Origin: an uncultured bacterium
Lineage (GTDB): Bacteria > Verrucomicrobiota > Kiritimatiellia > RFP12 > UBA1067
NCBI GenBank assembly: GCA_902799955.1
Contig: CADCCQ010000012.1
Coordinates: 1 to 64,000 of the forward strand
Length of the DNA stretch: 64,000 bases
Reading direction: 5' to 3'
Part shown: one piece after another, positions 17,519-25,507 of the stretch
Layout of the letters: every line of letters starts with the position of its first letter
How positions within the stretch are numbered: position 1 is the stretch's first letter
Notes under the pieces: model-generated
What the model saw: the letters and a program-made list of their open reading frames with translations, nothing else
Databases searched by the model: none
Told to the model about the DNA's origin: nothing
Program-made: the position numbers and the translations under genes

Positions 17519-18934
17519 ATGAACAAGTGCCTGGCAATGTGCGCAGCGGGCGCGGTCGCGGCATGCACCGCGTCCGCCCTCGCGGCGAAGGACGGAATCA
17601 AGGACGGCGTCCACGGCTACACGCCGAAGGGGTACGTCCAGCCGAAGGAGCCCGAGGTCCGCGAACGCCTCGAGTGGTTCAAGGACCAGAAGCTCGCGCT
17701 CATGATGCACTTCGGCCTTTATTCCACCATCGGCCTGACGGAGTCGTGGCCGCTGAGCGACGGCGACGCCAGATGGTCGCGCCGCGAGGTCGACTGGACG
17801 AAGGACTCCGACGAGTTCAAGCGCCAGTACATGGGCCTCGCCAGGGCCTTCAACCCGGTCCGGTTCGAACCCGCGAAGTGGGCGAAGGCCGCCAGGGAGG
17901 ACGGCTTCAGGTACGTCATCTTCACGACCAAGCACCACGACGGGTTCTGCCTCTTCGACTCGAAGTACTCGAACTTCAAGGTGACGTCGCCCGAGTGCCC
18001 GTTCTCGAAGGACGCGCGCGCGGACATCGTGAAGGGCGTCTTCGACGCGTTCCGCGCCGAGGGCCTCGGCATCGCGGCGTACTTCTCCAAGCCCGACTGG
18101 CACAACGAGGACTACTGGGAGGGCTTCGGCATCGGCCGCACCGTCAACCGCCGCCCGACGTACGACGTGAAGAAGAACCCCGAGAAGTGGGCGCGCTTCC
18201 GCGAGTACACAAAGAACCAGATCGTCGAAATCGTGCGCGACTACGGCAAGATCGACATCATCTGGCTCGACGGCGGGCAGGTCCAGCGCAGGGCCGGGCT
18301 CGACATCAACATCGAGGACATCATCGCCGAGGCGCGCAAGTACAACCCCGCGCTCATCTCCGCCGACCGCTGCGCCGGCGGCGCGTGCGAGAACGTCATC
18401 ACGCCGGAGCAGTCGATCCCGAAGAATCCCATCGCCGTCCCGTGGGAGAGCTGCATCACGATCGGCAAATCCTGGGGCTACCACTTCGAGGACGAGTACA
18501 AGCCGGTGCGCAAGATCGTCCACATGCTCATCGACGTCGTCGCGAAGGGCGGCAACCTCGCTCTCAACGTCGGGCCGCAGCCCGACGGACGCCTCCCGCA
18601 CCAGGCGCTCGAGCGCATGGCGGCGCTCGGCGCGTGGCTGAAGGTCAACGGCGAGGCGATCTACGACACGCGTCCGATGCCTCCGTTCAGGAAGGGCGAC
18701 TGGGCGTTCACCCGCAACAGGAAGACCGGCGCGGAGTACGCGATCCGCCTCTGGAAGGAAGGCGAGTCGCAGACCGGCCGCCAGACGGTTCCGGGCGTTG
18801 AGGCGGCGAAGGTCGTCCACCTCGGCACCGGGCGCGAGGCGCAGTGCGCGAAGCAGGCGGACGGCGTCGCGTTCGACATCCCCGAGGGCTTCAAGGCCGA
18901 CGAGGACGCGGATGTGTTCAAGATCGTGCGATAG
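17519..18934 (+). CDS. Secreted alpha-L-fucosidase, GH29
   Basis: Releases L-fucose from host or algal glycans; the adjacent aldolase and FucO would use it. ATG 17519 (GGAGG 9 bp upstream) gives 471 residues with a signal peptide (cleavage near ALA-AKD). GH29 features: LALMMHFGLYS, YVIFTTKHHDGF, the nucleophile Asp251 in IIWLDGG, and VVAKGGNLALNVGPQPDG near the C-terminal beta-sandwich. In-frame ATG 17504 lies inside the Shine-Dalgarno region and is unlikely. The export signal places hydrolysis in the periplasm or outside. It ends 6 bp before the next gene. Confidence 0.92.
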   Translation: MNKCLAMCAAGAVAACTASALAAKDGIKDGVHGYTPKGYVQPKEPEVRERLEWFKDQKLALMMHFGLYSTIGLTESWPLSDGDARWSRREVDWTKDSDEFKRQYMGLARAFNPVRFEPAKWAKAAREDGFRYVIFTTKHHDGFCLFDSKYSNFKVTSPECPFSKDARADIVKGVFDAFRAEGLGIAAYFSKPDWHNEDYWEGFGIGRTVNRRPTYDVKKNPEKWARFREYTKNQIVEIVRDYGKIDIIWLDGGQVQRRAGLDINIEDIIAEARKYNPALISADRCAGGACENVITPEQSIPKNPIAVPWESCITIGKSWGYHFEDEYKPVRKIVHMLIDVVAKGGNLALNVGPQPDGRLPHQALERMAALGAWLKVNGEAIYDTRPMPPFRKGDWAFTRNRKTGAEYAIRLWKEGESQTGRQTVPGVEAAKVVHLGTGREAQCAKQADGVAFDIPEGFKADEDADVFKIVR

Positions 18935-18940
18935 AATCAT

Positions 18941-20944
18941 ATGAGGACGAAAGCGATTACAGGTGCCATGCTATGCGCGACGACGCTGGCCTCGTTCGGC
19001 GCGGACGTGCCGTTCAGCGCGATAAGGCTCCGCAAGCCCCACACCGACCGTGCGGAGGTGTGGAACGGGCTGCGCGAGCAGTTCGCGAAGTACCGCGCCG
19101 GCGTCGACGAGGTGTGGTTCTCCACGGGCATCAGCTTCCCGAAGATGGGGGAGCACCGCGCCGCCGCCAAGCGGCTCGCGAAGGCGGCGGACGACCTGCG
19201 CAAGCTCGGCATCCTGCCGTCGCTCCAGATACAGGCGACGATCGGACACGGCGACGCCTTCCTTCGCTATGCGGACAACTCTGGCATGACGTGGCAGGGG
19301 TTCACGTCGGCGAACGGGGCTGTGGCGAAGGGTTGCAACTGCTTCCGCGCGCCGGGATTCCTCGCTTACATGAAGGAGATGTCCGCGCTCTATGCCGCCG
19401 CGATGCGCCCGTATTCCGCGTGGATCGACGACGACATCCGCATAGTCAACCACGGTGGCCCTGGCTGGGGCTGCCACTGCGAATACTGTTTGGGGAAGTT
19501 CGCCGAGAAGGAAGGCAAGGCGCGCACGCGCAGGCAGCTGGTCGAGGAAATGAAGACCGACGCCGCGCTCGCCGCCCGCTGGCGCGCGTTCGCGTTCGAG
19601 GGCGAGGCCGAGCTTGTGCGCGTGATCGCCGAGGCCGTCCACGCGGCGTCCCCCGAAACGCGGATGTGCCAGCAGCAGCCGGGGCGCTGCTTCCCCGAAC
19701 ACCGCCTTCTCTACGAGGCGCACCATGCGGCGACGGGCCTGCCCGTGGGGATGCGTCCCGGCGCGGGCGCGTACTTCGACAGCGATCCGCGCGACCAGAT
19801 CGAGAAGGCGTATACGCTTGCGCTCCAGATCGACACGATCGGGCCCTTGCCGTTCATCGACAGAATCTGCCCCGAGATCGAGTCGTGTCCGCGCTCCTTC
19901 GCCTGCCGCACTGGCCAGGGCGTTCTCCTTGAGGCGCTTGAGGCGCTCTCGCAGGGCATGAACTCCATCTCCGCGCTGGTGATGGACGCCGGATTCGAGA
20001 CGCCGGAATGGTACGGCGGCGAGATCCTCGCGCCGCTCGCGCGCAACGCGGCGATGATGAAGCGCTACGTGGCGCTGAACGAAGGCGCGGTGCGGTGCGG
20101 TTATGGTTTTGCGGGCGATCCGCCCGTACAGCTTCTGACCGGTTCCCTGCCCCTTAAGCCGCTATTGCGTGGCGCGCGTTCGGACCTCGCGCGCATCGTC
20201 ACCACGACTGCGGCGAAGGAGGCCGTCGCCGCGGGCAAGGACGCCGTGGCGCGGCTTCTCGCCGAAGATCTGCTGATCGACGGCGCGGCGGCGGAAGCCC
20301 TCTTCAAGGCCGGGTACGGAGCGGAGATCGGGATCGCGGGCCTCGTCCCCGCCAACGGGAACCTGCGCGAGCGGTTCCTGCCAGTGCCCGTGAACGAAGG
20401 CTTCAAGGCGCGCGAAACGCCGGTGTCGGGCCAGACGCTCTTCCTCAAGCCCGCGCCGGGGGCCGTCGCAATTTCCGAATACTACAGCGACGCGAACAAC
20501 GAGCCGCTGAACCTGCCGGGGTACGCGGCGGTGATGTTCGAGACTAAGGAGGGGCGCCGCCGCGTGGTGTTTGGGACCCATGCGTTCACGGCGGGGCTTT
20601 CGAAGGCGTCCGGCGACCGCGTGATGCAGCTGCACAGGCTCTGCGACTGGGCTTCGCACGGCAAGTCGCCAGTTCTCCTGGAGACGCCGACGCGCTCGTT
20701 CGTCCAGCCGCGCGTGCGCAGGGACGGCACGCTCGCCTCGGTCGTCTTCGTGAACACGTCGATCGGCGAGACGTGGCCCGTGCGCCTCCGCCTCCGCGGC
20801 GTGCCGGCGGGCGCGAAGTCCGCCGTCTGGTCCGCGCTCGGCGCGGACGACGTCCCGCTCGAGGTCGTACGCGACGGGGCGGACGCCCTCGTCACCCTGC
20901 CGAAGGTTTCCGCATGGAATGGAGGGTACGTGTTCTTCAGGTAG
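18941..20944 (+). CDS. Secreted TIM-barrel glycoside hydrolase-like protein
   Basis: A 667-residue protein with an N-terminal signal peptide (near SFG-ADV). The first ~350 residues look like a (beta/alpha)8 barrel of the beta-galactosidase/GH42-like superfamily (WIDDDIRIVNHGG, then a CxxC-type CHCEYCLGKF). A Rossmann-like middle region and a C-terminal beta-sandwich (VVFVNTSIGETWPVRLRL) follow, the three-part order of GH42 proteins. I cannot place it in a numbered family or name the catalytic residues with certainty. Its position 6 bp after the GH29 gene suggests it attacks the same fucosylated or galactosylated glycan. Confidence 0.6.
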   Translation: MRTKAITGAMLCATTLASFGADVPFSAIRLRKPHTDRAEVWNGLREQFAKYRAGVDEVWFSTGISFPKMGEHRAAAKRLAKAADDLRKLGILPSLQIQATIGHGDAFLRYADNSGMTWQGFTSANGAVAKGCNCFRAPGFLAYMKEMSALYAAAMRPYSAWIDDDIRIVNHGGPGWGCHCEYCLGKFAEKEGKARTRRQLVEEMKTDAALAARWRAFAFEGEAELVRVIAEAVHAASPETRMCQQQPGRCFPEHRLLYEAHHAATGLPVGMRPGAGAYFDSDPRDQIEKAYTLALQIDTIGPLPFIDRICPEIESCPRSFACRTGQGVLLEALEALSQGMNSISALVMDAGFETPEWYGGEILAPLARNAAMMKRYVALNEGAVRCGYGFAGDPPVQLLTGSLPLKPLLRGARSDLARIVTTTAAKEAVAAGKDAVARLLAEDLLIDGAAAEALFKAGYGAEIGIAGLVPANGNLRERFLPVPVNEGFKARETPVSGQTLFLKPAPGAVAISEYYSDANNEPLNLPGYAAVMFETKEGRRRVVFGTHAFTAGLSKASGDRVMQLHRLCDWASHGKSPVLLETPTRSFVQPRVRRDGTLASVVFVNTSIGETWPVRLRLRGVPAGAKSAVWSALGADDVPLEVVRDGADALVTLPKVSAWNGGYVFFR

Positions 20945-21037
20945 CGTTCGCAGACGCTCGAGACGATGTGGATCTAATGTGGCCGGACATGTGTCCGCCA
21001 AGTAACAGAAAACAAAGAGAGAAAGGAAAAGACAAAG

Positions 21038-21271
21038 ATGAAATCGTTCCTGCTGGCAAACGTGCCGCTGAGCATTGTGCACTTCGTGTGCTTCATATTC
21101 TTCACCGGGATAAGGGATGTCCTCGGGCAGCCGGGGTTCATCCTGACGAAAGCGCTCGGCGCCTCCACAGAAGGGGCGATTTGGTGGGCGCTGATGATCC
21201 TCAACTCCCTCATCTGGGGCGCGGTGCTGTCGCTCATAGTGTTCCCGCTCATTCGCAAGATACTCAAGTGA
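21038..21271 (+). CDS. Small two-helix membrane protein of unknown function
   Basis: Seventy-seven residues with two hydrophobic segments (about 6-24 and 47-70) and a short basic end (IRKILK). AAAGGAAAAG precedes ATG 21038. No family recognised. Codon use is compatible with the neighbours and the frame is free of oddities. Confidence 0.6.
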   Translation: MKSFLLANVPLSIVHFVCFIFFTGIRDVLGQPGFILTKALGASTEGAIWWALMILNSLIWGAVLSLIVFPLIRKILK

Positions 21272-21291
21272 CGGACGCGCTGGTCGCGGAC

Positions 21292-21336
21292 GTGCCCGGC
21301 GCGGGTCCTGCAATGTCATTGGACCGCCCCGGGCAC
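21292..21336 (+). promoter_or_regulatory. Stem-loop in the leader of the NYN-nuclease gene
   Basis: GTGCCCGG (21292-21299) pairs with CCGGGCAC (21329-21336), and inside it GGTCC (21304-21308) pairs with GGACC (21321-21325). It ends 8 bases before ATG 21345, which has no good Shine-Dalgarno. It may be a terminator without T-run or a translation-control hairpin. Confidence 0.35.
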
Positions 21337-21344
21337 GACGGTAG

Positions 21345-21857
21345 ATGAAGGCACAGGATGTGATCCTCGGGGCGCGTGTCGCCCACGTGAGGGAGCTGAA
21401 GGCGGAAATCGCCCGGCTGAAGGCGGAGGTCGCCCGGCTTGGCGCGGAGAACGAGGAGCTTCGCACCCACTTCTCGCTTGCGCTGCTCGCGGCGGAGGAC
21501 ATGCGTCGGCTCCCCGAGGGCGGGCGTCTCGTCGTCGTCGACGGGTGGAACCTCGTCCTTGCCGCCGACAGGGAGGCGGGCGACAGGGACGACCTTGTGC
21601 GGCAGATGCGCGCCTACCTCGCGGACCATCCCCTCGACTTCGTGTGGATTGTGTTCGACGGCAGCCACGAGAGTTCCACCGTGGAGGGACGGCTCCGCGT
21701 CTCCTACACGGGGGGAGAGGGGCCGCAGCGCGCGGACAGGATGATCTGCGACTTCCTGCGGATGGCGCGCTTCTCCGGCGACATCTCCCGCATAGACGTC
21801 CGCACCCACGACAAGGGGCTTCTGAAGGCGGTGGGCAAGCTGAAATCACAAAACTGA
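21345..21857 (+). CDS. NYN/YacP-like (PIN-fold) RNase with N-terminal coiled coil
   Basis: A 170-residue protein. Residues 10-45 form a Leu/Glu/Lys heptad coiled coil (ELKAEIARLKAEVARL). Residues ~58-165 match the YacP/NYN nuclease pattern: VVVDGWNLVLA with the first acidic residue, IVFDGSHES, GEGPQRADRMI and VRTHDKGLL. YacP (Rae1) in Firmicutes cleaves ribosome-bound mRNA; in this protein the coiled coil is an addition that probably drives oligomerisation. Cytoplasmic. Confidence 0.7.
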   Translation: MKAQDVILGARVAHVRELKAEIARLKAEVARLGAENEELRTHFSLALLAAEDMRRLPEGGRLVVVDGWNLVLAADREAGDRDDLVRQMRAYLADHPLDFVWIVFDGSHESSTVEGRLRVSYTGGEGPQRADRMICDFLRMARFSGDISRIDVRTHDKGLLKAVGKLKSQN

Positions 21858-21877
21858 GGGTGACGGCAGGGGATTTA

Positions 21878-21886
21878 TGATATAAT
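21878..21886 (+). promoter_or_regulatory. Extended -10 promoter of the SIS-domain gene
   Basis: TGATATAAT, 55 bp upstream of ATG 21942, with a leader that contains a GAAAGGA Shine-Dalgarno. Confidence 0.6.
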
Positions 21887-21941
21887 AGTACATCTGCCCG
21901 GCAGAGGAGGCCGGGGCAACATCGAAAGGAATGCGCATAAA

Positions 21942-23735
21942 ATGAAAAATACGATATGCCTGTCTGCGCTGGCGGCGTCCGCAATGTTCGCGACGTCTCT
22001 CTGCGCCTTTGAGTGCTCTGAAGCGGCGAAGGCGAAGGCGCGCGACTTCATCGACAACGAAAAGCAGTTCCACCTGGGCTTCCTGCCCACGGAGCAGTCC
22101 AACCCGATCACGGCGACGCTGGAGGAGGACTTCAAGCGCTCCACGCTCGCGGGCGTGCAGTGCCTCCAGCGCGGCGACCGGCAGATCCCGATCACCATGC
22201 GCCACGTGTTCGCCGGCGAGAAGTACAGGAAGCTCGTCGACTCGATGGTTGAGACCCTGAACGCGCCGAAGGGGCGCATCATCTTCTCCGGCTGCGGCGC
22301 GACCGGGCGCCTGTCGATCCTGCTCGAGTCGATGTGGCGCGACTTCTTCCACCGCCGCGCGGCGGAGCTGACGCCCGCAGAGCGCGCGCTCGCCGACCGC
22401 TCCGCGTCCATCATGACCGGCGGCGACTTCGCGCTCATCAGGTCCGTAGAGTTCTTCGAGGACTTCGCGGAGGGGGGCCGCCGCCAGGCCGCCGCGCTCG
22501 ACGTCGGCGAGGGCGACACGTTCGTCGCCATCACGGAGGGCGGCGAGACGTCGTCCGTCCTCGGCACGCTGCAGTACGCGGCGGAGCACGGCGCGAAGTG
22601 CTTCCTCGTCTTCAACAACCCGGCCGACCTCCTTCGCGGGCACCTCGACCGCTGCCGCGAGGCGATAGACAACCCGAAGGTGACGGTGCTGGACATCTAC
22701 TGCGGCTCGATGTCGCTCGCCGGCTCCACGCGCATGCAGGCGACGAGCTCCGAGCAGCTTCTCGGCTCGTGCGCCCTCGAGGCCGCGCTCTGCCGCGTCC
22801 TGCCGCGTTTCGCCAAGGAGACCGCCCCCGACTACACCGTCGCATTCGAGTCGCTCCTCGCCGGGCTCGAGTCACCCGGCGGACGCGCCGGCCTCGTCAA
22901 GGCGATAGAGTTCGAGAAGGGCGTCTACGAGAGACACGGGCGCATCACCTACCTCGCCGACAAGTGCATGCTCGACCTCTTCACCGACAACACCGAGCGC
23001 AGCCCGACGTTCATGCTGCCTCCGCTCCGCTCCCGCCGCGACAGGCACCTCGCCCAGTCGTGGGCGTTCGTCAAGAACCCGCTCCACCCGACCGTCGAGT
23101 GCTGGAACGAGATGATGCGCCGCCATCCGCGCTGCCTTGAGTTCACCAGCGAGGACGCCCGCTCGCTCAAGATGCCCCAGCGCTTCATCGACTCCCCGCC
23201 GCTAATCAAGTACTCCGACCTCGTCACCTACATGATCGGCAACGAGCCCGCGCCCGAGCGCATCAATGGCTACGAGCGCGCCGCCGCTGTGATGCTCACC
23301 GTCGGCGACAAGCCCGCCGCGTACATGTTCGCCGCGAAACGCCTCGCCGCCGACTGGCCCGAGAGGATCGAGTTCCACATCGGCCCCCAGCCCACGGACG
23401 GCATCTGGGTCAACATGAAGATCGCCGACTCGCCGCTCGAGATATGGAAGCACCTTGCCGTCAAGCTCGCGTTCAACTGCCTCTCCACCGGCACGATGGC
23501 GGCGAGCGGGCGCGTCGCCGGCAACTGGATGAGCTGGGTCTCCATATCCAACAAGAAGCTCATCGACCGCGGAATCCGCCTCCTCGTCGAGTTGGGCGGC
23601 ATCTCCTACGAGGAGGCGGCGCAGCGTCTCTTCGCTGCCGAGGAGTGGGTCGCTTCGCAGGACTGGACCGGCAAGGAGGAGCCCTGCGCCGTCCAGGTCG
23701 CCCTCGCCAGGCTCAGGCGTGAGAAGGGGCGGTAG
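21942..23735 (+). CDS. SIS-domain protein (MurQ/glucokinase-regulator-like) with a signal peptide
   Basis: A 597-residue protein. After a convincing signal sequence (residues 1-22, SLCAF) comes LPTEQSNPIT, the MurQ/GKRP-type entry motif, then IIFSGCGATGRLS and AITEGGETSSVLGTLQYA, the sugar-phosphate-binding loops of the first SIS domain. A second SIS-like half follows, giving the ~600-residue length of two-domain GKRP-type proteins rather than ~300-residue MurQ. Family members bind or cleave sugar phosphates such as N-acetylmuramate 6-phosphate in the cytoplasm, so an export signal is unexpected. The substrate is unknown. It is followed closely by the decarboxylase gene. Confidence 0.7.
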   Translation: MKNTICLSALAASAMFATSLCAFECSEAAKAKARDFIDNEKQFHLGFLPTEQSNPITATLEEDFKRSTLAGVQCLQRGDRQIPITMRHVFAGEKYRKLVDSMVETLNAPKGRIIFSGCGATGRLSILLESMWRDFFHRRAAELTPAERALADRSASIMTGGDFALIRSVEFFEDFAEGGRRQAAALDVGEGDTFVAITEGGETSSVLGTLQYAAEHGAKCFLVFNNPADLLRGHLDRCREAIDNPKVTVLDIYCGSMSLAGSTRMQATSSEQLLGSCALEAALCRVLPRFAKETAPDYTVAFESLLAGLESPGGRAGLVKAIEFEKGVYERHGRITYLADKCMLDLFTDNTERSPTFMLPPLRSRRDRHLAQSWAFVKNPLHPTVECWNEMMRRHPRCLEFTSEDARSLKMPQRFIDSPPLIKYSDLVTYMIGNEPAPERINGYERAAAVMLTVGDKPAAYMFAAKRLAADWPERIEFHIGPQPTDGIWVNMKIADSPLEIWKHLAVKLAFNCLSTGTMAASGRVAGNWMSWVSISNKKLIDRGIRLLVELGGISYEEAAQRLFAAEEWVASQDWTGKEEPCAVQVALARLRREKGR

Positions 23736-23744
23736 GGCACGGTG

Positions 23745-25019
23745 ATGAGAAAGCTTCCGTTTGACAGGGCCAAGCTGGAGGAGATCTCCGCCAAGTGGCC
23801 GACGCCGTTCCACGTCTACGACGCCCGTGCGATCCGCGAGAACGCAAAGCGCCTGAAGAAGGCGTTCTCCTGGAACAAGGGCTTCAGGGAGTACTTCGCC
23901 GTCAAGGCCACTCCCAACCCGTACATAATGAAGCTGCTGCGCGAGTTCGACTTCGGCTCCGACTGCTCGTCAATGGCCGAGCTGGAGCTCGCCCAGCGCG
24001 TCGGCAACGTCGGCGAGAGCGTGATGTTCACGTCGAACGACACCCCCGCCGAGGAGTTCCGCCGCGCCTGGGAGCTCGGCGCGATCATAAACCTCGACGA
24101 CATCACCCACTGGGACTTCCTATACGAGGCCATCTCCGGCTTCGCGGCGAAGGTGCGCGACGAGGCCGACACCCGCGTGTTCTGCTGCCGCTACAACCCC
24201 GGCCCGCTGAAGGGCGGCAACGCCATAATCGGCAAGCCCGAGGAGGCGAAGTACGGCTTCACCCGCGAACAGCTCCTGGAGTGCTACGCGAAGATGAGGG
24301 ACGCCGGCGTGAAGCGCTTCGGCCTCCACACGATGGTCGCCTCGAACGAACTCGACCCCAACTACATCATAGACACCGCCAAGATGCTCTTCTCCCTCGC
24401 CGGGGAGATCCACGACGAGCTCGGCATTGACTTCGAGTTCGTCAACATCGGCGGCGGCATAGGAATCCCATACCGTCCGGAGCAGAAGGCGATGGACCTC
24501 CAGTTCCTGGGCGACGGCATCCGCGCCGCGTACGAGGAGCTCGTCACGGGGAAGGGGCTTGGCGCGATAAGGCTCTACATGGAGTGCGGACGCTGCATCA
24601 CCGGGCCCTACGGCTACCTTGTCGCGAAGGTCCGCCACGTGAAGAACACGTACCGTCTCTACGCCGGGCTGGACGCCTGCATGTCGAACCTCATGCGCCC
24701 CGCGCTGTACGGCGCCTACCACGAGATCGTCGTGCCGGGCAAGGAGGACTCCCCCGTCACCAGCGTCTACGACGTCACCGGGTCGCTCTGCGAGAACAAC
24801 GACAAGTTCGCCGTGCAGCGCGTCCTGCCGCTCCTCGAACGCGGCGACTTCGTCGTCATCTGCGACGCCGGCGCCCACGGACACGCCATGGGCTTCCAGT
24901 ACAACGGCAAGCTGCGCAGCGCGGAGCTGCTTCTGGAGGAGGACGGCTCCGTCACGGAGATCCGCCGCGCCGAGACGCTCGACGACTACTTCGCCACGCT
25001 GGACTTCTCCTCACTGTGA
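23745..25019 (+). CDS. lysA: Diaminopimelate decarboxylase (fold-type III PLP enzyme)
   Basis: Makes L-lysine from meso-diaminopimelate. The 424-residue product has the PLP lysine Lys54 in FAVKATPNP, FGSDCSSMAEL, the glycine loop VNIGGGIGIPY, MECGRCITGPYGYL where most relatives have EPGR, the substrate cysteine motif GSLCENNDKFA and the end GAHGHAMGFQYNGKLR. The closest overall look is to the shorter-looped LysA-like enzymes of Bacteroidota/PVC; a related carboxynorspermidine or arginine decarboxylase role is less likely. ATG 23745 is preferred over GTG 23742. It ends in strong hairpins. Confidence 0.85.
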   Translation: MRKLPFDRAKLEEISAKWPTPFHVYDARAIRENAKRLKKAFSWNKGFREYFAVKATPNPYIMKLLREFDFGSDCSSMAELELAQRVGNVGESVMFTSNDTPAEEFRRAWELGAIINLDDITHWDFLYEAISGFAAKVRDEADTRVFCCRYNPGPLKGGNAIIGKPEEAKYGFTREQLLECYAKMRDAGVKRFGLHTMVASNELDPNYIIDTAKMLFSLAGEIHDELGIDFEFVNIGGGIGIPYRPEQKAMDLQFLGDGIRAAYEELVTGKGLGAIRLYMECGRCITGPYGYLVAKVRHVKNTYRLYAGLDACMSNLMRPALYGAYHEIVVPGKEDSPVTSVYDVTGSLCENNDKFAVQRVLPLLERGDFVVICDAGAHGHAMGFQYNGKLRSAELLLEEDGSVTEIRRAETLDDYFATLDFSSL

Positions 25020-25023
25020 ACAT

Positions 25024-25098
25024 CGCGGCGGCCTGTGCCGCCGCGGATGGATCGTAAAAACAGTCAGGGCGCGGAACTCTCCGCGCCCTGTAGTTTTT
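25024..25098 (+). terminator. Double hairpin with intrinsic terminator after lysA
   Basis: First hairpin GCGGCGGC/GCCGCCGC around 25025-25044 with a CTGT loop. The second is an 11-bp perfect stem CAGGGCGCGGA (25065-25075)/TCCGCGCCCTG (25080-25090) with an ACTC loop, followed by TAGTTTTTAA, a classic intrinsic terminator. Confidence 0.85.
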
Positions 25099-25135
25099 AA
25101 TTCCCAAATCTCTCAATTCCGCTATTCCTGATTCG

Positions 25136-25183
25136 TCATGCGACACGTGTCATGCGACACGCGGCATGCGACACGCGGCATGC
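25136..25183. repeat. 14-bp direct repeat, 3.4 copies
   Basis: The unit (T/G)CATGCGACACG(T/C)G starts at 25136, 25150 and 25164, with a 6-bp remnant at 25178. There is no spacer between units, so it is not a CRISPR array. Confidence 0.8.
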
Positions 25184-25198
25184 TGGGGTCGGATACAA

Positions 25199-25494
25199 CA
25201 ATTCCGCTATTCCGCTATTCCACAATTCCATAATTCCACAATTCCACAATTCCATATCTCCGCACATGCTCTTTTTAACCACTTAACCACGGAATACACT
25301 GAATACACAGAATGGGAGGCTAGTTATTCCGTGTGTTCCGTGTATTCCACAATTCCACAATTCCATAATTCCATAATTCCATAATTCCATATCTCCGCAC
25401 ATGCTCTTTTTAACCACGGAATACACTGAATACACAGAATGGGAGGCTAGTTATTCCGTGTGTTCCGTGTATTCCGTGGTTTAGCAATTATCTC
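25199..25494. repeat. ATTCC octamer tracts and two copies of a ~95-bp repeat between lysA and the FadL-type gene
   Basis: An 8-bp microsatellite (ATTCCGCT, ATTCCACA, ATTCCATA) at 25199-25255 and again at about 25343-25390 alternates with two copies of a longer unit (25249-25348 and 25384-25475) that differ mainly by an extra TTAACCAC in the first. The second unit carries a perfect 15-bp inverted repeat AACCACGGAATACAC (25412-25426)/GTGTATTCCGTGGTT (25467-25481). The tail 25450-25494 matches 3534-3578. I see no gene in this 488-base gap. Confidence 0.85.
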
Positions 25495-25507
25495 ATGATT
25501 CCAAGAT

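Noticed and set aside
15434-18940. 1168-codon minus-strand open frame across the fucose genes
   Set aside because: It spans three recognisable plus-strand enzymes and consists of low-complexity Arg/Val/Leu/Asp sequence; an artefact of high GC.
20977-20999. Small palindrome GGCCGGACATGTGTCCGCC between the TIM-barrel gene and the small membrane protein
   Set aside because: The stem is only about five strong pairs and no T-run follows; too little for a terminator or operator call.
25136-25183. Possible CRISPR array in the 14-bp repeats
   Set aside because: Units are contiguous with no unique spacers and there are no cas genes in the window.
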